A DNA stretch of 64,000 bases from Porphyromonas pogonae (lineage in GTDB: Bacteria > Bacteroidota > Bacteroidia > Bacteroidales > Porphyromonadaceae): NCBI RefSeq assembly GCF_036320655.1, contig NZ_CP143258.1, forward strand, positions 930,001 through 994,000, read 5' to 3'. The notes below the pieces were generated by a model. That model ran no database searches. It was not told where the DNA came from and was given only the letters and a program-made list of their open reading frames with translations. Made by a program: the position numbers and the translations under genes. Positions 1-9,492 of this stretch are shown piece by piece. Within the stretch, counting starts at the first letter, position 1; the number at the start of each line of letters is the position of its first letter.

Positions 1-2057
1 GAGTGAATAGGAGTACACCTCCCCAGAACAACAGGATATACACCACTATGGCAAAGTCGGTCTTGTACCAGGGCTTATTTATACTGAATGCAAATGAGAG
101 GCTTGAGAGCTCGTTACCTATATCATCGATTATTCTGGCTTTGAGATTGTAGCTCCCGGCGGGGAGGTTGTCATAGGATACGGCAAGACCTTTGGGCATG
201 GCATTCCACCGCAAGTCATAGCCTTCCAGATAACTTTCTATAACCAATGCTCTCCTTGAAAAATCAGGATACCGGAATTTGAATGTAATGTTATTGTTCT
301 GATATTTGATCGCCAATCCTTCTTGCACGGGCATAAGGTCTTGTTTATCTTTCTTCCTATTGTAAGTCCATATGGTATTTATTCGCAATGTATCGTTTGG
401 GCGATGATGGAAGTTTGTTGGGGTAAATTGGGCTATGCCGTTGTTGAGAGCAAGATACGAGACACCCTTTTCGCTTACAAATACATTGCCTCGCCCGGAA
501 CTGGGAGGGAAATTGAGTATGCTGAATGGTATGCGCAGCTGTACTTTGTATTTGTTAGCTTGTTGTGAGTAGGAGACGAATGTGTACTCATTGTCCCGTA
601 CAAACCAAAAAGATGTATCCGATACCGAGACTATCCGATGCACGTTGCCGGCATCAGGGAAGTCTTTGTTGAGCTGATCGTATGGTATTATTCTGCGGTT
701 GAGATCATCATAAGTATAGAATCTATTACCGCTACTAAAAATAACTCTTCCGCGCAGCTTCATGACATGGACGGGTGATGCTATCTTTTGCACAGAATCC
801 TGAATGGAAAAGTACTTTACTTCTGTAACCTTGGTAAGTTTATCATCGAAGCGCAACTTATACACCCCTTTGTACATATGACCGGCCCACACATTCCCCA
901 TATGATCTGTTTCAATCTGATTGACGAGGTCATAAAAACCTTGGATCTGATTGCTGTACTGCCACTGGCCATTGGCGTTTTTGCGGTATAAAGATAAATA
1001 AGTGTAAGTAGACTCGAGGAGAACCTCCTGATTGTTGATGATGGAGTGTTTGATATCCATACCACCCGTACACACATCCTTTAAAGGTGTATTGCGGTCA
1101 TTGACTATGAAGGATGTACCTATGTTATTTCCCGTAATAATCTGATTACCGAAACGCTTGACAAACCATGATTGACTGTCAAATTCGGGTAGTCGGTACA
1201 TATTTTTCTGAATTGGGTCATAAGTATATATGCCCTGATTTGTAGCGGCATATAGCTTGTTGTTATAGGTGAGGATGTCTTCTACGAGACCTATGTGTAC
1301 ATTCGATGGCTCGAAGAGGTAAATATTTGAGTTGGTCTGGATATTCGATATGCCGTTGTCCAATGCAGCCCATATGTTTTTGTCTCGATCTTCGTACAGC
1401 CCTAATACGGTATTGTTATGAAGGCCGTTTCTGATATTAAGGTGCCATTTTAGTGCCCCGTCTTTGCCGATAGCGAATACTCCATTCTTAAGGGTGCCTA
1501 TAATATAAAGAGAGTCGGCATGGTAGATAGCGCGGTTGGCGGTTGCAGCTTTCAACTCCATGTCGGCACTCGTTGCCCACTGACTTACGCTTTGGGTGTG
1601 AGGTTTATAAAGAAGGATGCCGTTTTTTGAGGTTACAAGCAAGAGGTCTTTGTCATGCGGGAGTAATGCCACGATGTAGTCATTGTGCAGTTGCTTACGA
1701 GCGAGTAACCTCTTGAAAACGTTATGGTCTAGCTCATAAAAGTCATCTTGAATAAACTGTGAATACAATTTGTGATTATAGGTGAAGAAATATAACGGAG
1801 CGGGGAATGGCTTAGAGTGAGAGATGGTGGAAGCTTTCTCATTGTAGACGAAATAGGATGAGAAGGTTTGGAAATAAATATTTCCGTCGACTTTGTGGAT
1901 GGTCCATACCTCATCATTCTGAAAGCGGTAATTCTTGATCATCCTTTTCAGCGAATGATAAACGAGAATGTTTTGTCCATTTTTCTCGAAAAAACCTAAC
2001 TCTTCGAATGATCCCACATATATCCTTTCTTTTTTCTTTGCTTGGTCGATATAGATA
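1..2057 (-). pseudogene. Two-component propeller/Y_Y_Y regulator, 3' part of an IS-interrupted gene (partial at window edge)
   Basis: The minus strand is open from 2057 to the left edge (about 685 codons) and continues the frame of the fragment at 3488-3762. Repeated short blocks such as LYEDRDKNIWAALDNGIS are typical of beta-propeller (Reg_prop) sensor repeats. Near the left edge the sequence has a Y_Y_Y-type domain (about 370 to 70), then INKPWYKTDFA and a transmembrane stretch IVVYILLFWGGVLLF at the edge. In this family a periplasmic propeller senses a ligand, often a glycan, and the cytoplasmic part is a histidine kinase or a LuxR-type DNA-binding domain; that part lies outside the window, so the output is unknown. 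The gene is broken by the IS at 2058-3487 and the 3' part has lost its signal peptide, so it is probably inactive. Confidence 0.8.
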
Positions 2058-3487
2058 GTCGCCCCTTAAAATCGTGTTTATTTTCTGATATACAGCAAAT
2101 TGCACTCTTCTATTCTTTGATAAATCTGCAAGTTTTTGTATCTTTGGATATAGAAACTTGCAGATTTTTTTATGATACGCCCTACTCAAACAGTTCAATC
2201 TCTGTTCTCTTCGCTGGACGATTTGCTCAACCAGCAACATCCTCTGTATAAACTTTCCCATAAAATCGATTGGAAAAGGTTCGAAGAGGCTTTTTCTTCC
2301 TTGTATTGCCCTGACAATGGTCGTCCCGGTAAGCCTATTCGTTTAATGTGTGGTCTTTTAATTCTCAAGCATTTGCGCAATATTTCAGATGAATCTGTTG
2401 TAGAACAATGGAGTGAGAACGCTTATTTTCAATATTTTTGTGGCATGCAGGAGTTTACTCCTTCCTTTCCCTGCAATGCCTCGGAACTGGTTCACTTCCG
2501 CAAACGTATCGGCGAAAGAGGGATAGAGCTTATTCTTGCAGAAAGTATTCGTGTGAATGATGACAAAAATGATAAGGATCACCACGATACCGCTTTTATA
2601 GACTCCACCGTGCAGGAAAAGAATGTGACCTATCCTACAGATGCCAAGTTGCATAAGAAGATAGTAGGCAAGGTTCTCAAAATCGCAAGGGCTCTCAATC
2701 TACCCATTCGTCAAAGCTATACTTTCGTATTGAAAAGAATTTATCGGGATCAACGTTTTCGCAACCATCCCAAGAACCGTAAGAAAGCTCTTAAAGCGGA
2801 TAAACGGTTACGAACAATAGCGGGACGTTTGGTTCGGGAACTTAAACGAAACCTAGGTAGTAACAGGGAGTACGACAAACTCATTTCCCTCTTTGAAAGG
2901 ATTCTTTCGCAACGGCGTAATTCCACTCAAAAGATTTATTCTCTTCATGAACCGGATGTTCAATGCATCAGTAAAGGTAAGGAGCACAAAAAATATGAGT
3001 TTGGAAACAAAGTCTCGATTATACGCTCCATGACGGGAGTGATTTTGGGAGCCTCTTCTTTCCGTAATGAGTACGACGGACATACCATAGAGCAAAGCCT
3101 CGATCAGGTGAAGAGACTCACGGGAGAAAGGATTAAGAAACTGGCCGGAGATAGAGGTTACCGTGGAAAAAAAGAAATAAACGGTACGCAGATATTGATT
3201 CCTGACACTCCAAAAGCTAAAGACAGTTATTATCAACGTAAAAAGAAGCATCGACTTTTCTGCAAGCGTGCAGGAATAGAACCAACTATCGGACATTTAA
3301 AATCAGATTATCGCTTGGGACGTAACTTTTACAAAGGGCTCTTCGGGGATGCTATCAATGTAATGTTAGCTGCAGCGGCATATAACTTCAAAAGAGCCAT
3401 GAAGCTTCTTTTGTACCTAATAAACAAAATCAGCGAAACACTCCCAATGGAGAGGATTGCGCTGAAATGTGCTTTTTAAGGGACGAC
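2058..3487 (+). mobile_element. Intact IS element, IS5-like, 1,430 bp, with 6-bp target duplication
   Basis: The ends are imperfect inverted repeats: GTCGCCCCTTAAAA on the left and the complement of TTTTAAGGGACGAC on the right, with one mismatch in 14. Directly outside lie identical TAGATA copies (2052-2057 and 3488-3493), a 6-bp target duplication. It holds one transposase gene, and a heavily decayed relative sits at 55431-56503. Intact ends, a perfect target duplication and a full-length transposase point to a recent insertion. Confidence 0.92.
2172..3479 (+). CDS. IS5-like DDE transposase
   Basis: This 435-aa protein carries an N-terminal DUF772-type region (GRPGKPIRLMCGLLILKHL, then DESVVEQWSENAYFQYFCG) followed by a DDE nuclease core. 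Likely catalytic residues are the Asp in FIDSTVQEKN, the Asp in LAGDRGYRG and the Glu in IEPTIGHLKSDYRLGR. It fills nearly the whole element and would cut and join the IS ends. The ATG at 2172 follows a T-rich stretch and no earlier in-frame start fits. The family name is by motif recognition; the 6-bp duplication is longer than the 2-4 bp usual for IS5, so the subgroup is left open. Confidence 0.92.
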   Translation: MIRPTQTVQSLFSSLDDLLNQQHPLYKLSHKIDWKRFEEAFSSLYCPDNGRPGKPIRLMCGLLILKHLRNISDESVVEQWSENAYFQYFCGMQEFTPSFPCNASELVHFRKRIGERGIELILAESIRVNDDKNDKDHHDTAFIDSTVQEKNVTYPTDAKLHKKIVGKVLKIARALNLPIRQSYTFVLKRIYRDQRFRNHPKNRKKALKADKRLRTIAGRLVRELKRNLGSNREYDKLISLFERILSQRRNSTQKIYSLHEPDVQCISKGKEHKKYEFGNKVSIIRSMTGVILGASSFRNEYDGHTIEQSLDQVKRLTGERIKKLAGDRGYRGKKEINGTQILIPDTPKAKDSYYQRKKKHRLFCKRAGIEPTIGHLKSDYRLGRNFYKGLFGDAINVMLAAAAYNFKRAMKLLLYLINKISETLPMERIALKCAF

Positions 3488-3762
3488 TAGATAGACTTTA
3501 CCGAAAGCTTGTTGGGGAGCTCATATAGTTGCCAGTTGGTTCCGTCGAAAGTGAGTAGGCCGTTATTATTGCCTATATACATAATGCCGTCCTTGCCTTG
3601 GGCTACAGCCCAGTTTTGATTCCCGCCATCGTAGTGATTGGTCGTGTAGTTATAAGAGGGTGGAACAAAGGGAATGTCTTGTGCCTCTGCGTTGCATACA
3701 ATAAAGAACGTAAGGCAGGATAGGAGCATACGGATATATTTTTGTAGGATGTTTGTTTTCAT
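3487..3762 (-). pseudogene. Two-component propeller regulator, 5' fragment
   Basis: This 91-codon fragment begins with a secretion signal (hydrophobic stretch MLLSCLTFFIVCNAEAQ). It continues into a first propeller repeat (WAVAQGKDGIMYIGNNNG, then LLTFDGTNWQLYELPNKL) and ends SVKSI at a TAG contributed by the IS end. Removing the IS and one 6-bp target copy joins SVKSI to YIDQAKKKERIYVG without a frame change. This shows that the two pieces were one gene until a recent insertion. Confidence 0.85.
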
Positions 3763-4232
3763 ACTTCAGGGATTAAGTAGATGCCCGGGTATAGATATTG
3801 GAGTCTTTATTGCTTTGTATTCTGATGCACGGTCTTTAAAGGCGTATTGTCTCCGATTGTTTGCTATTGTCTCTAAATCCATGTTTTTGATCTAAGTATT
3901 GCGACTACCGTAGTATTTCGAGTATATGACCGATCATGATCACAGTACCCCGGTTGTATACGGAGCAAGAGCATTGTTGGGTAAAACCGTCGATAAACAA
4001 TGTAGCCTTGATATTCACAAATATAGAGTATTTGCTTATATCTTAAACTATAGATATCCTAAAATGTAAGGGTGTATTGCTTGGGTATGATTACAGAGAA
4101 GTTGATAATCCCTTCCCTTAAACAAACTCGAAGAGGATGATCTCATTGGCTGGTTTATGCTTCAATGAATATAAAAGGATACTGGTGCTGATCATGAATA
4201 AATCATGTAGCCATATGGAGACCATGCTAAAT
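3763..4232. other. Intergenic region, no gene seen
   Basis: This spacer lies between the start of the broken regulator gene (minus) and the tRNA-Asp terminator. I see no convincing open frame, repeat or conserved RNA. It should contain the regulator promoter, but no TAnnTTTG box stands out. Confidence 0.5.
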
Positions 4233-4274
4233 AAAAAAGAGTGTAAATAGCATGATTGCTTGATTTACACTCTT
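4233..4274 (-). terminator. Rho-independent terminator of tRNA-Asp
   Basis: A perfect 11-bp inverted repeat (AAGAGTGTAAA at 4237-4247 with TTTACACTCTT at 4264-4274) is followed on the minus strand by a T run. It lies just downstream of the tRNA gene and is oriented for it. Confidence 0.85.
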
Positions 4275-4279
4275 AGCTG

Positions 4280-4353
4280 CGGTATGGACGGGACTCGAAC
4301 CCGCGACCCCCTGCGTGACAGGCAGGTATTCTAACCAGCTGAACTACCACACC
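4280..4353 (-). tRNA. tRNA-Asp (anticodon GTC)
   Basis: Read on the minus strand, the acceptor GGTGTGG pairs with CCATACC, with a discriminator G. The anticodon arm CCTGCCTGTCACGCAGG presents GTC, and the T arm holds GGGTTCGAGTCCC. CCA is not encoded. A TATATTTG box upstream at 4398-4405 (minus) fits a Bacteroidetes -7 element. Confidence 0.96.
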
Positions 4354-4397
4354 GATTGGATCATTTTTACGATATTGAAACCCTCGTTTGTCAATCG

Positions 4398-4405
4398 TGA
4401 TGCAA
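4398..4405 (-). promoter_or_regulatory. -7 box for tRNA-Asp
   Basis: TATATTTG on the minus strand matches the Bacteroidetes TAnnTTTG element. A TTG lies about 19 nt upstream, and the tRNA starts about 45 nt downstream. Confidence 0.6.
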
Positions 4406-4826
4406 ATATACTACACTTTTTGGATTATACAAAACGATGTATACATTTCTCTTATTTTTTTACGAGACAGCAATGCTGACTTGAAATATTTAAAAAAATA
4501 TCTCTTTATTAAAACAATAATAAAAGGCCGAAAACTATCTATATCTTATAGTATTAGGTCTTAAATGTCGTATATGTTATATAACATCTCTAACAATTTT
4601 AGTGATAAATACTTTTCATAGTAGAAATATTTCTTCTATTTTTGTCGCATAACGGTTATCCTCTTACTCTATTTTAACTCTTATATTTTGTAGTGAGGTC
4701 TAAATTCATGGTATAGCGCAAGCTTGTGCCATACGATGCGTGAAAGTATTTTTTTGCTGTAATAACCTTGATTTTTGATTTATTTACCTATTAAATATTG
4801 CGTTTTTAATTTATTAACGAGCCTCT
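4406..4826. other. AT-rich intergenic region upstream of nrfH
   Basis: This stretch is strongly AT-rich and has no open frame of note. It must carry the nrfHA promoter; no FNR-like or NarL-like palindrome was clear by eye. Confidence 0.5.
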
Positions 4827-5450
4827 ATGACTAAGATTAAATCCACATGGCATAGATTTATAAACAAGATGCTGCCGTCGCTCAAACACAAGATATTCGC
4901 TGTGACTATCTTGGGTGTGATAGCGGGGTTGAGTACTTATCTTGTATATATGTCCAAGGCGTACAGTTATCTGAGTGATAAGCCGGAAGTATGTATCAAC
5001 TGTCATATTATGGGTCCTTACTATGCTACATGGCAGCATAGCTCACATGCTGAGCGTGCTACTTGTAACGACTGTCATGTCCCTCATAATAATGTACTGA
5101 ATAAATACTTCTTCAAAGCAAAAGACGGCCTCAGGCATGCCTATGTATTTACCATGCGATCAGAGCCACAAGCTTTGCAGGCCATTCCTGAAAGTCAGGC
5201 AGTAATCTATGACAACTGTGTACGATGTCACTCACAGCTCAATCAGGAGTTTGTAAAAACCGGAAGGCTTTGCAAGGCCGACATTGAAAAAGGCAATGAG
5301 ATGGCCTGCTGGGACTGCCATAGGGATGTCCCACACGGAGGAAAGAACAGCTTATCCTCTACACCCTCTAATCTTGTACCTTACCCCAAATCACCGGTTC
5401 CCGACTGGTTAAAGAAACACATGGAAGAGAAAAAATCAAAATCAATATAA
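4827..5450 (+). CDS. nrfH: NrfH, tetraheme quinol dehydrogenase of nitrite reductase
   Basis: NrfH anchors NrfA to the membrane and passes electrons from menaquinol to it. The 207-aa protein has one N-terminal membrane segment (IFAVTILGVIAGLSTYLVYM) that works as an uncleaved anchor. Four CXXCH heme sites follow: CINCH, CNDCH, CVRCH and CWDCH, near residues 57, 80, 131 and 162. This is the heme count expected for the NapC/NrfH family. nrfA follows 14 bp downstream, so the pair is one operon. Hemes would be attached outside the cytoplasmic membrane by the ResB/CcsA system encoded next door. Confidence 0.95.
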   Translation: MTKIKSTWHRFINKMLPSLKHKIFAVTILGVIAGLSTYLVYMSKAYSYLSDKPEVCINCHIMGPYYATWQHSSHAERATCNDCHVPHNNVLNKYFFKAKDGLRHAYVFTMRSEPQALQAIPESQAVIYDNCVRCHSQLNQEFVKTGRLCKADIEKGNEMACWDCHRDVPHGGKNSLSSTPSNLVPYPKSPVPDWLKKHMEEKKSKSI

Positions 5451-5464
5451 ACAAGACGTATATT

Positions 5465-6958
5465 ATGAACGAAAAGAAATCACTTAAAACATGGCAAGGC
5501 TGGCTCCTATTCGGTGTGTCGATGGTTGTAGTCTTCTGCCTCGGTTTACTGGCGGCATCCGTAACGGAACGCCGTGCCGAGATACAAAGTGTATTTGCGA
5601 ATAAGAAAGTCAACATCAAACCACTGGAGGCAAGAAACGAAGTTTATAAAAGTAATTACCCCAGAGAGTATGAGACATGGACACAGACTGCCGATACTAC
5701 TTTCCAATCAGAGTTCAATGGCAGTAGCGCCAAGGATGTATTGGCCATGAGGCCCAATATGGTAGTGCTTTGGGCAGGATATGCCTTTTCTCGTGACTAC
5801 AGCACACCGCGAGGTCACATGCACGCTATCGAAGATATGAGGCAAACGCTCCGTGTGGGTAACCCGGGCATCGATGGAGACAAAGATATGCAACCTGCTA
5901 CTTGCTGGACATGTAAGAGCCCCGACGTACCTCGTATGATGCAAGCATTGGGAGTCGATGAATTCTATAAGAACAAGTGGAGTGCACTGGGTAGCGAGAT
6001 CGTTAATCCCATCGGCTGCGCTGACTGTCATGATCCCGAAACCATGGATCTGCACATCTCTCGTCCCGCTCTTATCGAGGCTTTCCAGCGTCGCGGTATT
6101 GACATCACCAAAGCTACTCATCAGGAGATGCGCTCTTTGGTTTGTGCTCAGTGTCACGTAGAATATTATTTCAAAGGTGATGGCAAATACCTGACTTTCC
6201 CCTGGGACAAAGGTATGACTATGGAAGATGCCGAGAAATATTATGATGAGTCCGATTACTATGATTATATTCATGCTTTGAGTAAGACTCCTATTCTCAA
6301 AGCTCAGCATCCCGATTTTGAGATTGCCCAGCAAGGCATCCATGCCCAGCGTGGTGTGTCATGTGCCGACTGCCACATGCCTTATATGAATCAAGGCGGT
6401 GTGAAATTCAGTGATCACCACATCATGAGTCCACTCGCCAATATCGATCGCACTTGTCAGACCTGCCATAGAGAAAGCGAAGAGACACTTCGTCAGAATG
6501 TATATGACAGACAGCACAAGGCCAATGAGATCCGTAATAAGCTGGAGAATGAACTTGCCAAAGCCCATATCGAAGCTAAATTTGCATGGGACAAGGGTGC
6601 CGGTGAAGCTGAGATGAAGCCTGTGCTCAAATATATCCGCCAGTCGCAATGGCGCTGGGACTACGCAGTAGCTTCGCACGGAGCCTCATTCCATGCTCCG
6701 CAAGAAGTGAGTCGTATTATGGGAGACGGTCTTGAACGTGCTATGCAGGCAAGACTCGAGATAGCCAAGATATTGGCTCGCCATGGTTATACCCAAGATG
6801 TACCTATCCCTGACATCTCTACCAAAGACAAGGCTCAGAAGTATATCGGCCTTGACATGCAGAAACTTCATGAAAAGAAAGAAAAATTTATGAAGACTGT
6901 TGTGCCCAAGTGGGTAGAAGAAGCCAAGAAGAAAGGAACCCTCATGGCTGCTAAGTAA
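5465..6958 (+). CDS. nrfA: NrfA, pentaheme cytochrome c nitrite reductase
   Basis: NrfA reduces nitrite to ammonium with six electrons on the outer face of the cytoplasmic membrane. The 497-aa protein starts with a membrane-type signal (WLLFGVSMVVVFCLGLLAA). It has the diagnostic CXXCK site CWTCK near residue 147 for the active-site heme, then CADCH (about 185), CAQCH (228), CADCH (299) and CQTCH (331). Length and heme count match the family. It is co-transcribed with nrfH and followed by a hairpin at 6997-7049. The enzyme gives anaerobic respiration on nitrite and helps detoxify nitrite and NO. Confidence 0.96.
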   Translation: MNEKKSLKTWQGWLLFGVSMVVVFCLGLLAASVTERRAEIQSVFANKKVNIKPLEARNEVYKSNYPREYETWTQTADTTFQSEFNGSSAKDVLAMRPNMVVLWAGYAFSRDYSTPRGHMHAIEDMRQTLRVGNPGIDGDKDMQPATCWTCKSPDVPRMMQALGVDEFYKNKWSALGSEIVNPIGCADCHDPETMDLHISRPALIEAFQRRGIDITKATHQEMRSLVCAQCHVEYYFKGDGKYLTFPWDKGMTMEDAEKYYDESDYYDYIHALSKTPILKAQHPDFEIAQQGIHAQRGVSCADCHMPYMNQGGVKFSDHHIMSPLANIDRTCQTCHRESEETLRQNVYDRQHKANEIRNKLENELAKAHIEAKFAWDKGAGEAEMKPVLKYIRQSQWRWDYAVASHGASFHAPQEVSRIMGDGLERAMQARLEIAKILARHGYTQDVPIPDISTKDKAQKYIGLDMQKLHEKKEKFMKTVVPKWVEEAKKKGTLMAAK

Positions 6959-6996
6959 CAATACTGTGCTTTTGTCAATATTATAATATTATTCTT

Positions 6997-7050
6997 AACA
7001 ACATCTCCCGGCGAAGTAAGCGCATGCATTTTTCTACGGAGATGTTGTTT
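6997..7050 (+). terminator. Hairpin after nrfA
   Basis: A perfect 12-bp inverted repeat, AACAACATCTCC (6997-7008) with GGAGATGTTGTT (7038-7049), has a 29-nt loop and is followed by a T-rich stretch (TCTCTTTTG). It probably ends or attenuates nrfHA transcription before resB. Confidence 0.65.
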
Positions 7051-7084
7051 CTCTTTTGCAGTAGCCCTTGTGCCGTTGCAAACT

Positions 7085-7271
7085 GAGACTGTTGCAAAAG
7101 TCAACAGTCTCATGGATTTTGGAGGCAAAGCCGACAAAAGACACTTTGACCGGGCAGAGAGGGTAAAGTGCAAGGCGCTAAGAGTGAGTGCACAGGGAGT
7201 TTACTTCAGGTAAATGACCAAGCGCGAATCTCGCAAGCAACGAAGCAATTTGCCTGCTATGCAACGGTCTC
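7085..7271 (+). mobile_element. 187-bp MITE, copy 1
   Basis: Ends are GAGACTGTTGCA and the complement GAGACCGTTGCA. The direct repeats AAACT at 7080-7084 and 7272-7276 are a 5-bp target duplication. Near the left end is a perfect 10-bp hairpin (GAGACTGTTG, 7-nt loop, CAACAGTCTC). There is no coding capacity. It sits between the nrfA terminator and the resB start, so it separates the two halves of the nitrite-reductase locus. Copies 2-4 have exactly the same length. Confidence 0.93.
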
Positions 7272-7304
7272 AAACTGTTTACAATAATCAGAACTAAGTA
7301 TTCT

Positions 7305-8642
7305 ATGTGGAAAAACAATTGGGGATACAGGGAAGGTATATTTGTAGTAATAGGTCTTGCACTGGTGGGCATATTGCTATAGCTCCTTACCGGCCCCGTC
7401 CCCACTACAGCATTTGCATACCCCTTCAATCTCATTGGCGGGTTTATGCTTCTCTTTCTTGTAGTGCTTACAGATATCTTTGCCCACCTCAGGGTCAAGG
7501 ACCCTCGGAACCCGGGATCCACCGCTGAACATCGTCTCAGATTCCCTCATTTGAGATTCTTCGGTGGCCAAGCTGCTACGCTCACTTCCATTGGCGGTAT
7601 CATTGTGGTCATGCTCGTTATGGGGCTCACCAAGCAGATTCCTACAGGTATGGGAGCTGTGATGCAACATCCTTTTCATCGACTTGGACTCAGTACCATC
7701 CTTACTACCTGGTACTTCCTGCTGCTCTATCTATACCTCCTTTTTATTTTGGGTAATGTGATTGCTCGCAGAGTACGTCGGTTGCAAAAAGGTATTAGAG
7801 ACTTCGCTTTCCTTCTCAACCATTTGGGGCTTTTTGCCGCACTATTTTTCGGTCTGCTTGCAGCAGCTGATATGCAACGCTATCGTATGCAGGTATATAC
7901 CGATGCCGAGTACCCTGAGTGGCGTGGCATAGAAGAGACCTCCAATAAGATGGTGGAATTACCCGTAGCTATCGAACTCAAGGAGTTTTTACTGGAAGAA
8001 TACCCTCCTAAGCTCATGATCATCGAGAATAAGTCGGGCAAGGCCCTTCCCTTACAGAGAGCAGAGCACCTCTCTATCGATCACCTCCCGGCTTCCGGCA
8101 ATATAGACGGGTGGCACATCGAGGTTACCGAGCATATGCCTTACTCTGCCGCCATGGTTACCAAGGACTCTGTGGTGTTCAAGGAGTTCCGGACAGAAGG
8201 GGCTGCACACTCAGCCAAGGTCATGGTTTACCCGCTCAACAATCCTGCTCACAAGACCTCAGGTTGGGTGTCAGCGGGGAGTTATATCTTTCCTTACAGA
8301 AGCCTCAAACTCACCGACAGCTTGTCCCTCGTCATGGCAGAGCCCGAGCCCAAGCAGTATAGCTCCGATGTAGTATTGTATGCGCAGAACGGAGATATTG
8401 ATAAGAAAAACATTCAGGTCAATTCGCCGCTTCGCTACAAAGGCTGGTATATCTATCAGCTCAACTACGACCGGGAAAAAGGACGATGGAGCAATATGTC
8501 CGAGTTCGAGTTAGTTCGTGACCCATGGCTGTACGGTGTGTATATAGGATTCGGTTTACTCTTTGCCGGTGCTGTATTCCTTTTCTTGGGGCCTTTGCCA
8601 CAAAATACTTATCATCCTAAAAGAAAGGAGCATCAATCATGA
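7305..8642 (+). pseudogene. ResB/Ccs1-type cytochrome c biogenesis protein with an in-frame TAG
   Basis: The frame starting ATG at 7305 reads MWKNNWGYREGIFVVIGLAL, then GILL, then TAG at 7380-7382. It resumes in the same frame with LLTGPVPTTAFAYPFNLIGG and runs to 8642. The stop falls inside the first membrane segment; CAG (Gln) to TAG is the simplest change. An ATG at 7446 could restart translation and give 398 aa but would lose membrane segment 1. Three later membrane segments (near TTWYFLLLYLYLLFILGNVI, LGLFAALFFGLLAA and the C-terminal YGVYIGFGLLFAGAVFLFLG) and the large outer domain are intact. ResB works with CcsA to deliver heme to apocytochromes. It overlaps ccsA by 4 bp. It may be a real nonsense mutation, a shortened but active protein, or a sequencing error. 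Confidence 0.75.
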
Positions 8643-9454
8643 TAGATTTATTACCTCTCCTTGATTGGACGAGTTTTATATACTTTGCCATCCCCGCCAT
8701 GCTATTGCTGGCTGTGGCTGCATTCATGGCATTCAGGGACAAGCGTGCATGGGCACTTGTTTTTAGTTTGCTTGCCATAGCAGTGCTCAGTGTGTTTATC
8801 GGAGGCATGTGGCATTCTTTGCAGCGTCCGCCTCTGCGCACTATGGGCGAGACACGGCTTTGGTATTCGTTCTTTGTCATCATTGCAGGTGTTATAGTGT
8901 ATATACGCTGGCACTATAAGTGGATATTATCCTTTTCTGCTGTTATGGCTTCTGTGTTTATGATCATCAATCTAGCTAAGCCTGAGATCCACAATAAAAG
9001 CATGATGCCCGCTTTGGAGAGCCCCTTTTTCGTCCCTCACGTTATCTCCTATATTTTCTCTTATGCTCTGCTGGGAGCAGCACTCCTTACAGGCTTGTAC
9101 ATTATTTACAGGATGCGCCGTGACCCTCGGTTCGATGCCGGCAAGCTCATTGGCGTTACCGACAATCTTGTCTACACGGGGCTTGCCTTCCTCATGATCG
9201 GTTTGTTGTTGGGGGCAGTCTGGGCCAAGCAAGCATGGGGCACCTATTGGGGCTGGGATCCCAAGGAAACTTGGGCCGCTATTACACTGATGAGCTACTT
9301 GCTCTATGTGCATCACAGGCTATACCGCCCACGGGCTTTTGCTCATTCCCTTATCTTGCTCCTTACCAGCTTCCTTTTCTTACAGATGTGTTGGTATGGG
9401 GTCAATTATCTGCCTTCGGCTCAGGGTGTGAGTGTGCATACTTACGGATCTTGA
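8639..9454 (+). CDS. ccsA: CcsA, cytochrome c biogenesis / heme handling protein
   Basis: This polytopic membrane protein of 271 aa carries the tryptophan-rich WWD motif (GTYWGWDPKETWA, about residues 200-212) that presents heme in system II cytochrome c maturation. Conserved His residues lie in segments such as GGMWHSL and VHHRLYRP. With ResB it forms the heme channel and synthetase that attaches heme to CXXCH sites of NrfH and NrfA upstream. It overlaps the end of resB by 4 bp, so the two are translationally coupled, and it ends at a strong terminator. Confidence 0.93.
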   Translation: MIDLLPLLDWTSFIYFAIPAMLLLAVAAFMAFRDKRAWALVFSLLAIAVLSVFIGGMWHSLQRPPLRTMGETRLWYSFFVIIAGVIVYIRWHYKWILSFSAVMASVFMIINLAKPEIHNKSMMPALESPFFVPHVISYIFSYALLGAALLTGLYIIYRMRRDPRFDAGKLIGVTDNLVYTGLAFLMIGLLLGAVWAKQAWGTYWGWDPKETWAAITLMSYLLYVHHRLYRPRAFAHSLILLLTSFLFLQMCWYGVNYLPSAQGVSVHTYGS

Positions 9455-9492
9455 CCAGATATAGGTCGCAGAGATAAGCTCTCTTTTTTATG

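Noticed and set aside
5708-6343. A 211-aa frame antisense to nrfA
   Set aside because: It shadows a clear pentaheme reductase and has no independent support.
6868-7173. Frames containing MHFTLSARSKCLLSALPPKS (also at 10170-10352)
   Set aside because: They are translations of the 187-bp MITE, present in each copy; the terminal repeats and target duplications show the element is not a gene.
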